From UBA2365 sp964594045 (lineage in GTDB: Bacteria; Bacteroidota; Bacteroidia; Chitinophagales; Saprospiraceae), in the NCBI GenBank assembly GCA_964594045.1, contig CAZQKR010000040.1, forward strand, positions 1-39,728: a DNA stretch of 39,728 nt, written 5' to 3'. Shown here in pieces: positions 34,979 through 39,728 of this stretch. Made by a program: the position numbers and the translations under genes. The notes beneath the pieces are model-generated. The model was not told where the DNA came from. It did not search any database and worked only from the letters and a program-made list of their open reading frames with translations. The number at the start of each line of letters is the position of its first letter. Positions within the stretch are counted from its first letter, which is position 1.

Positions 34979-37900
34979 ATGGATCAGAGACAAAATAATT
35001 ACAGCTTGTTACTTCAAAAGCTGGATCGGTTTAGACGAAAGTATTACATTAACAAATTCATCAAAGGCAGTCTTTATTTTCTGGCTTTGACCCTGGCTTT
35101 GTTTCTGATTTTCAATTTTATTGAAGATCAGCTTTACCTTTCCAGAACCGGAAGAAAAGTGCTTTTTTATGCTTTTATCATATCGTTTCTGACAGCGTTA
35201 TGGTTCTGGGTGTTCAAACCTTTGTTCAAATATTTCCGGCTGAGCAAAACCATTTCCAATGAACAGGCTGCGGTGATCATCGGTGATCACTTCACAGACA
35301 TTCAGGATAAATTGCTCAATATCCTTCATCTGCAAAAACAGTCACTTGAGCAGCAGGACAATGAACTGATCCTTGCCGGTATTGACCAGAAAAGCAGGAC
35401 CATCCATCCGATCCCCTTCCGTAAAGCCATTGACCTGAAAAAAAACAGAAAATACCTCAGGTATGTGATCCCGCCTGCACTGATATTGCTTTTCATATTA
35501 CTCACTGCACCCGGAATGATCACCAAAAGTACGGAAAGGATCATTCAGAATAACCAGGATTTCGAGAGAGAAGCCGGATTTCGTTTTTTACTGGAGGAAG
35601 ACACCTACCGCGCAATACAATATCAGGACCTCAAAATCGAAATTCAGGTGGAGGGTTCAGAATTGCCACATGAAGCATTTATCAACATTAACGGATACGA
35701 ATACAGATTGAAAAAAGTAAGCCCGGATAAATTCAGCTATACCTTCAGGAACCTGCACCAAAACACAGAATTCTTTCTTTCAGCCGGTCGCGTGCAATCA
35801 AAATCTTATCAAATCGAGGTTTATCCCAAACCAGACCTGGCTCAGCTGGAGATCAGACTGGATTATCCGGCTTACACAGGTATGAAGGATGAGACCATTC
35901 GCAATAACGGTGACCTGCTCGTTCCCGTTGGCACAAAAGCCTTCTGGAACATACAGGCAGATCATGCAGACAAACTACAGTTCCGGTTCGACCAGGAGAA
36001 AAAAAGATATACTGCTTCACAGGAAGATAAAAATGCTTTTGCTTTTCAAAAATTGCTCCGGGATGACAGCTATTACGCCATTTTGATCTCCAACAATTAC
36101 ATCCGGACCCCGGATTCGATCCAATACAAGATCAGCATCATTCCGGATAAATACCCGGAAATCGACCTCGAAACATTTACAGATCCTCAAAACAGCGGAA
36201 CTTTCTTTGCCGGAATGGCTACCGATGATTACGGGATAAGCCTGTTGAAATTCAATTACTACGTCATCGATGAAAAAGGAATTGCAGGACCCCAGAGATC
36301 AGTCGAAATCAACAGACCCAAACAAAATATCCGTATTCTGGAATACAAGCACTTTTTCGACGTGGAGAAGATCAGCCTTCAGCCTGGCGAGACTGTACAC
36401 TATTACCTGGAGGTTTTTGACAATGATGCGGTCAACGGAAGCAAAAGCACCCGGACTGGCATCATGCAGTATTCCAAGCCTTCACTGGAAGCATTGCAGA
36501 AGATCGACCAGCAAAACGACCGGGATATCAAAAAAGACATGATGTCATCCCTGGATAAGATCAGGAAACTCCGGGAAGATATCAGGAAAAATAAAGAAAA
36601 GATCCTCCAGAAGGAAGAACTGGAATGGAAGGATAAGAAAGCGCTGGAGAAACTGGCTGAACAGCAAAAAGAACTGGAAAAACTGATCAAGGAGGCTAAG
36701 GAAAAATATGATCAGAGCCTTCAGAACCAGGAACAATTCAGACAACAGCAGGAGAATATTCTGCAAAAACAGGAGCAACTCCAGAAAATGTTTGATGAAG
36801 TCATCAATGAAGAAACGAAGGATCTGATGCAAAAGATCGAAGACCTGATGAAGGAACTCCAGAAGGAAGATATGCTCAAAATGATGGAGGATTTTGAAAT
36901 GGACAGTGAAACGCTGGAAAAACAGATGGACAGGTTGCTGGAATTGTTCAAACAACTTGAACTGGAAAAAAACATCATGGATCAGGTTGAAAAACTGAAT
37001 GATCTGGCTGAAAAACAGGAAAAACTGGCTGAAGAGACCAAAAATGAAGAAAAACCGAACGCAGATCTGAAAAAAGAGCAAGAAGAGATCAATAAGGAAT
37101 TCGATAAGCTGGAAAAAGAAATGGAGGACATCATGGATAAAAATGAAAAGCTGAAACCTCCGAAAGACCTGGCAAAAGACAACGAGGAAAAAATGGAAGA
37201 GATCTCTGAAGACCTGGAAAAAAGCGAGGAATCTCTGGAAAAAAACAACAGCAGCAATGCGTCCAAATCACAGAAATCGGCTGCCCAGAAAATGAAGAAA
37301 ATGGCTTCAAGCCTTGAAATGCAAATGCAGTCTTCTGATGAGGAACAAAAGGAAGAGGATCTGGCTGCGCTACGCCAATTGCTGAAAAATATCCTGAACC
37401 TTTCATTCAGACAGGAAAAACTGGCGGAAGAAGTGAGCGAATCCAACCCGCTGACACCTCATTTCAGGACGCTCACGAAAAGGCAGAATGATGTCAAAAG
37501 GGATTTTAAATTGGTGGAAGATTCCTTGCAGGCTTTGGCACAAAGGGTAACTGAGATACAGACATTTGTGACCGGAAAAGTGACAGAGATCAACTTTGAT
37601 CTGGAAAAATCAGTCAGAAATATGGAAGGTCTGGATGTTCAGAAAAATCCTCTGATCGCCAATTCAGACCACATTGCCGAAGCCGGCAGATTCCAGCGCA
37701 GCGGCATGAAAAACCTCAACGATCTGGCTTTGATGCTCGATGAATCCATGCAGCAGATGCAACAGAATATGGCTATGCCCGGAGGTTCCTGTGACAAGCC
37801 GGGTAAAGGTAAAAAACCCGGTGACAACGGGAAAAAACCGTCTGACAAGATCAGTAAAGGCCAGGAATCACTCAATGAAAAACTGAAAGGCATGCAGAAA

Positions 37901-38356
37901 GCCCTGTCAGAAGGCAAAGCAGGATCCGCAAAAGAATTTGCCGAAGCTGCAGCAAGACAGGCCGCGCTCAGGAAAGCACTCGAAGATATGAAAAAAAGCC
38001 TCCAGGAAGAAGGAAAGGGCGGTGGAAATGAGCTGCAGAAAATGATCGATGAAATGAATAAAACAGAAATTGACCTGGTCAATAAACGTTTGGATGCCGA
38101 GATCATGAAACGTCAGCAAAATCTGCTGACACGCCTGCTCGAAGCGGAAAAAGCGGACAGGCAAAGGGAGTTTGATGATAAAAGAGAATCCCGGACGGCT
38201 GGTGAAGTTGAACGAAAACTGCCTCCCGCCCTGGAAGAATACCTGAAGAAAAGGGCATCGGAAGTGGATATGTACAAAACAGTGTCCCCTTCATTGAACC
38301 CGTTTTATAAAAATTTGGTTGATGAGTATTATAAAACCATTAAAAGTGTAAATTAG
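34979..38356 (+). CDS. DUF4175-like membrane protein with long coiled coil
   Basis: This 1125-residue protein has three predicted membrane segments (about 30-48, 60-80, 160-177) and a periplasmic-looking strand-rich region (about 200-500). A very long charged coiled coil (about 500-800) is rich in K, E, L and Q (for example LQKQEQLQKMFDEVINE). A Gly/Lys-rich linker (about 930-960) and a further helical tail to 1125 follow. The layout matches large Bacteroidota proteins annotated DUF4175, whose function is unknown. The stop codon TAG shares its last base with the GTG start of the RsbW-like gene, so translational coupling is likely. A scaffold or envelope-stress role is only a guess. Confidence 0.8.
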   Translation: MDQRQNNYSLLLQKLDRFRRKYYINKFIKGSLYFLALTLALFLIFNFIEDQLYLSRTGRKVLFYAFIISFLTALWFWVFKPLFKYFRLSKTISNEQAAVIIGDHFTDIQDKLLNILHLQKQSLEQQDNELILAGIDQKSRTIHPIPFRKAIDLKKNRKYLRYVIPPALILLFILLTAPGMITKSTERIIQNNQDFEREAGFRFLLEEDTYRAIQYQDLKIEIQVEGSELPHEAFININGYEYRLKKVSPDKFSYTFRNLHQNTEFFLSAGRVQSKSYQIEVYPKPDLAQLEIRLDYPAYTGMKDETIRNNGDLLVPVGTKAFWNIQADHADKLQFRFDQEKKRYTASQEDKNAFAFQKLLRDDSYYAILISNNYIRTPDSIQYKISIIPDKYPEIDLETFTDPQNSGTFFAGMATDDYGISLLKFNYYVIDEKGIAGPQRSVEINRPKQNIRILEYKHFFDVEKISLQPGETVHYYLEVFDNDAVNGSKSTRTGIMQYSKPSLEALQKIDQQNDRDIKKDMMSSLDKIRKLREDIRKNKEKILQKEELEWKDKKALEKLAEQQKELEKLIKEAKEKYDQSLQNQEQFRQQQENILQKQEQLQKMFDEVINEETKDLMQKIEDLMKELQKEDMLKMMEDFEMDSETLEKQMDRLLELFKQLELEKNIMDQVEKLNDLAEKQEKLAEETKNEEKPNADLKKEQEEINKEFDKLEKEMEDIMDKNEKLKPPKDLAKDNEEKMEEISEDLEKSEESLEKNNSSNASKSQKSAAQKMKKMASSLEMQMQSSDEEQKEEDLAALRQLLKNILNLSFRQEKLAEEVSESNPLTPHFRTLTKRQNDVKRDFKLVEDSLQALAQRVTEIQTFVTGKVTEINFDLEKSVRNMEGLDVQKNPLIANSDHIAEAGRFQRSGMKNLNDLALMLDESMQQMQQNMAMPGGSCDKPGKGKKPGDNGKKPSDKISKGQESLNEKLKGMQKALSEGKAGSAKEFAEAAARQAALRKALEDMKKSLQEEGKGGGNELQKMIDEMNKTEIDLVNKRLDAEIMKRQQNLLTRLLEAEKADRQREFDDKRESRTAGEVERKLPPALEEYLKKRASEVDMYKTVSPSLNPFYKNLVDEYYKTIKSVN

Positions 38357-38769
38357 TGAACAGGCTTCCTCACGAAGTGAAAAGAATTGTGCTGACTTCA
38401 AATCCTGACAACCTGGATGCAGTTGCGCAATTCGTCAAGGAAATAGACGCACGTCAGTCTATCTCTCCACAGGTTTACCCGAATATCCTGATCACCCTCA
38501 CAGAAGCAGTAGCCAATGCCATCCACCATGGAAATAAGGCTGACTGCAATAAAAAAATTGCCATAGATTGTAAAATTAATCCTGCCCGGCTGACTTTCCG
38601 GATCTCGGATGAAGGAAATGGATTCAACCACAGGAAATTGCCCGATCCGACCACACCGGACCGGATTGACAAGGAAGACGGAAGAGGCGTCTTTATCATG
38701 AAACAACTCTCGGATAAAGTCAGCTACCGCAACAAAGGCAGAACAGTCGTCATACAATTCAGCCTGTGA
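38356..38769 (+). CDS. RsbW-like ATP-binding protein (anti-sigma factor kinase family)
   Basis: This 137-residue single-domain HATPase_c_2 protein has the N-box EAVANAIHHGN (E50, N54), the G1 motif ISDEGNGF (D85, G87, G89) and the G2 motif EDGRGVFIMKQLSD (G109, G111). RsbW/SpoIIAB-type proteins bind a sigma factor and phosphorylate an anti-anti-sigma factor; in Bacteroidota the partner is often not identified and none is encoded here. The GTG start overlaps the upstream stop by one base and the stop overlaps the ybeY start, so all three genes form a coupled operon. Confidence 0.85.
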   Translation: MNRLPHEVKRIVLTSNPDNLDAVAQFVKEIDARQSISPQVYPNILITLTEAVANAIHHGNKADCNKKIAIDCKINPARLTFRISDEGNGFNHRKLPDPTTPDRIDKEDGRGVFIMKQLSDKVSYRNKGRTVVIQFSL

Positions 38770-39203
38770 TGACTCCTTCTAATAAAACTTCCATTCAATT
38801 TCATTCATTGCTGGATGATTTTAAGCTGAAAAATAAAACGGTGCTTAAAAAAACACTGATGGAATTGGCTCAAAAGGAAGGTGCCAGGCTGGGAACGGTC
38901 AATTACATTTTTTGTTCCGATGACTATGTGCTGGAATTGAATAAAACGTACCTGGATCACGATTTTTACACGGATATTTTGTCATTTCCCATGAATATGG
39001 AACCGGTGGAAGGCGATATCTATATCAGTGTCGAACGCGTAAAAGAGAACGCATCAAGCTTCAATACAGATTTTATCACGGAATTATACCGCGTCATTGC
39101 CCACGGACTATTGCATTTTCTGGGTTATGATGACCATACGGAAGAGAATATCCGGTTGATGCGAGAAAAGGAAAATGAGTTTATCCGGGAAATGGGGCAA
39201 TGA
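38769..39203 (+). CDS. ybeY: Endoribonuclease YbeY
   Basis: This 144-residue zinc-dependent endoribonuclease takes part in 16S rRNA 3' maturation and ribosome quality control. The conserved strand LSFPMN (71-76) and the metal motif HGLLHFLGYDDH are present. H112 and H116 are at the normal spacing, but the third histidine (H123) is one residue later than the usual HxxxHxxxxxH pattern, with D122 in the expected place. The ATG at 38769 shares its A with the preceding TGA; a GTG at 38766 is an alternative start adding one residue. Confidence 0.92.
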   Translation: MTPSNKTSIQFHSLLDDFKLKNKTVLKKTLMELAQKEGARLGTVNYIFCSDDYVLELNKTYLDHDFYTDILSFPMNMEPVEGDIYISVERVKENASSFNTDFITELYRVIAHGLLHFLGYDDHTEENIRLMREKENEFIREMGQ

Positions 39204-39225
39204 AATTATTGAAAACCCGTAAAAA

Positions 39226-39245
39226 TTCAGCTGATCAGCTGAATA
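39226..39245. terminator. Perfect 20-bp palindrome after ybeY
   Basis: attcagctgatcagctgaat reads identically on both strands and lies 23 bases after the ybeY stop, followed by gtctttta. As RNA it could form a tight hairpin, but the loop would have to open several pairs. It may be a weak terminator or a binding site for a dimeric protein. Confidence 0.5.
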
Positions 39246-39552
39246 GTCTTTTAGTCTGTAAGATTTGAGCGTTTACACTAACAAATAATGCTGAATTTGC
39301 CATTGTAACAAAGGATTGACATCGGTAAAACACAATTGGCGAACAGATACGGTATTATTTAGATTTAATACAAATTATGGGGGGTGATTTTCCTGTCGTA
39401 AATAATTGACAATCTGCATTTTTTATAGTACATTGCCTTTTGATTTTATAACAACAGTTTTACCGAAATTGAAACTGACCAGTCGATTGGAAATATTTGT
39501 TCACATTTAAATTTTCATCCAATGATAGATCCTTTAAGTTTTTACATACTGA

Positions 39553-39678
39553 ATAAGGTGTAAAAACCGGCAGTTTCCCCTTTCTGTCGATATCGAAAAA
39601 ACCGAAAAAAACATTGCCCTGTTTGTGGGAACAGAGCAATGCAAGTATTGAAAATAATACAAACTAATGACACCTTAT
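39553..39678. repeat. Inverted-repeat-bounded segment
   Basis: ataaggtgt (39553-39561) is repeated inverted as acaccttat (39670-39678). Between them lies a hairpin with cattgc...gcaatg arms. The size (126 bases) and form resemble a small non-autonomous element, but only one copy is seen in the window. Confidence 0.35.
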
Positions 39679-39728
39679 ACCATTTTAGTTATTAAATGCC
39701 GCATTAAAACTATTTAAATAATGGTGAT

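Larger units (their letters stand above)
39204..39728. other. Non-coding end of window
   Basis: About 525 AT-rich bases with no open frame recognised. It contains a 20-bp palindrome (39226-39245), a hairpin (cattgc near 39613 with gcaatg near 39637) and an outer inverted repeat (39553-39678). A gene start may lie just past the edge. Confidence 0.45.

Noticed and set aside
36403..38106. Long minus-strand open frames opposite the DUF4175-like gene
   Set aside because: Antisense of a Lys/Glu-rich coiled coil gives Phe/Leu/Ser-rich open frames; no start signals or domains.

Overview
The window looks like a chromosomal segment of a Bacteroidota bacterium, most likely a Saprospiria-type lineage (the class is inferred). 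The support is: several secreted proteins ending in Por-type (T9SS type A) C-terminal sorting domains; repeated promoters of the Bacteroidota form TTG-N17-23-TAnnTTTG; few Shine-Dalgarno-like sites; a PorT-like outer-membrane barrel; a HYC_CC_PP protein beside a TonB-dependent receptor; a TraR/DksA-like protein lacking its zinc cysteines; and the rimP-nusA-infB cluster.

Layout. Positions 1-1541 are AT-rich and gene-poor: a DoxX-like gene, two diverged palindromic MITE-like repeats, an AT microsatellite in a cruciform-capable setting and a possible decayed reading frame. Positions 1542-10611 form a surface/secreted-protein island: an M43-like metalloprotease/beta-helix protein, then three tandem propeller-like T9SS cargo genes on a 1869-bp period, with two orphan sorting-domain fragments at the duplication joints. 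Positions 10817-14966 carry an inositol monophosphatase gene, then a Cys/His-rich HYC protein next to a TonB receptor with an N-terminal HMA metal-binding domain, a likely metal-handling pair. Positions 15082-18363 hold a YiiX-like cysteine hydrolase, an atypical SDR and ATP-dependent PEP carboxykinase. Positions 18724-20870 are a histidine kinase/OmpR regulator pair. Positions 20889-25677 hold TrmB, a PorT-like barrel, an MltD-like lytic transglycosylase and a subtilisin-like T9SS protease. Positions 25782-29909 hold a TraR/DksA-like protein, UvrA and purine nucleoside phosphorylase. Positions 30070-34668 are rimP-nusA-infB with a leader hairpin. Positions 34979-39203 are a tightly overlapping run of a large DUF4175-like membrane/coiled-coil protein, an RsbW-like ATPase and YbeY. 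The last 0.5 kb is non-coding with palindromes.

How it fits together. The secreted proteins (1542, 5326, 7195, 9061, 23881) should leave through the Sec pathway and the type IX system and be anchored or released at the surface; the T9SS machinery itself is not in the window. The conserved housekeeping genes mark this as core chromosome with an inserted or expanded accessory stretch at about 1-10.6 kb. The least ordinary parts are the mosaic tandem array with stranded sorting domains and the HYC/HMA-TonB receptor pair. I did not find a CRISPR array, tRNA, rRNA, prophage or intact insertion sequence.
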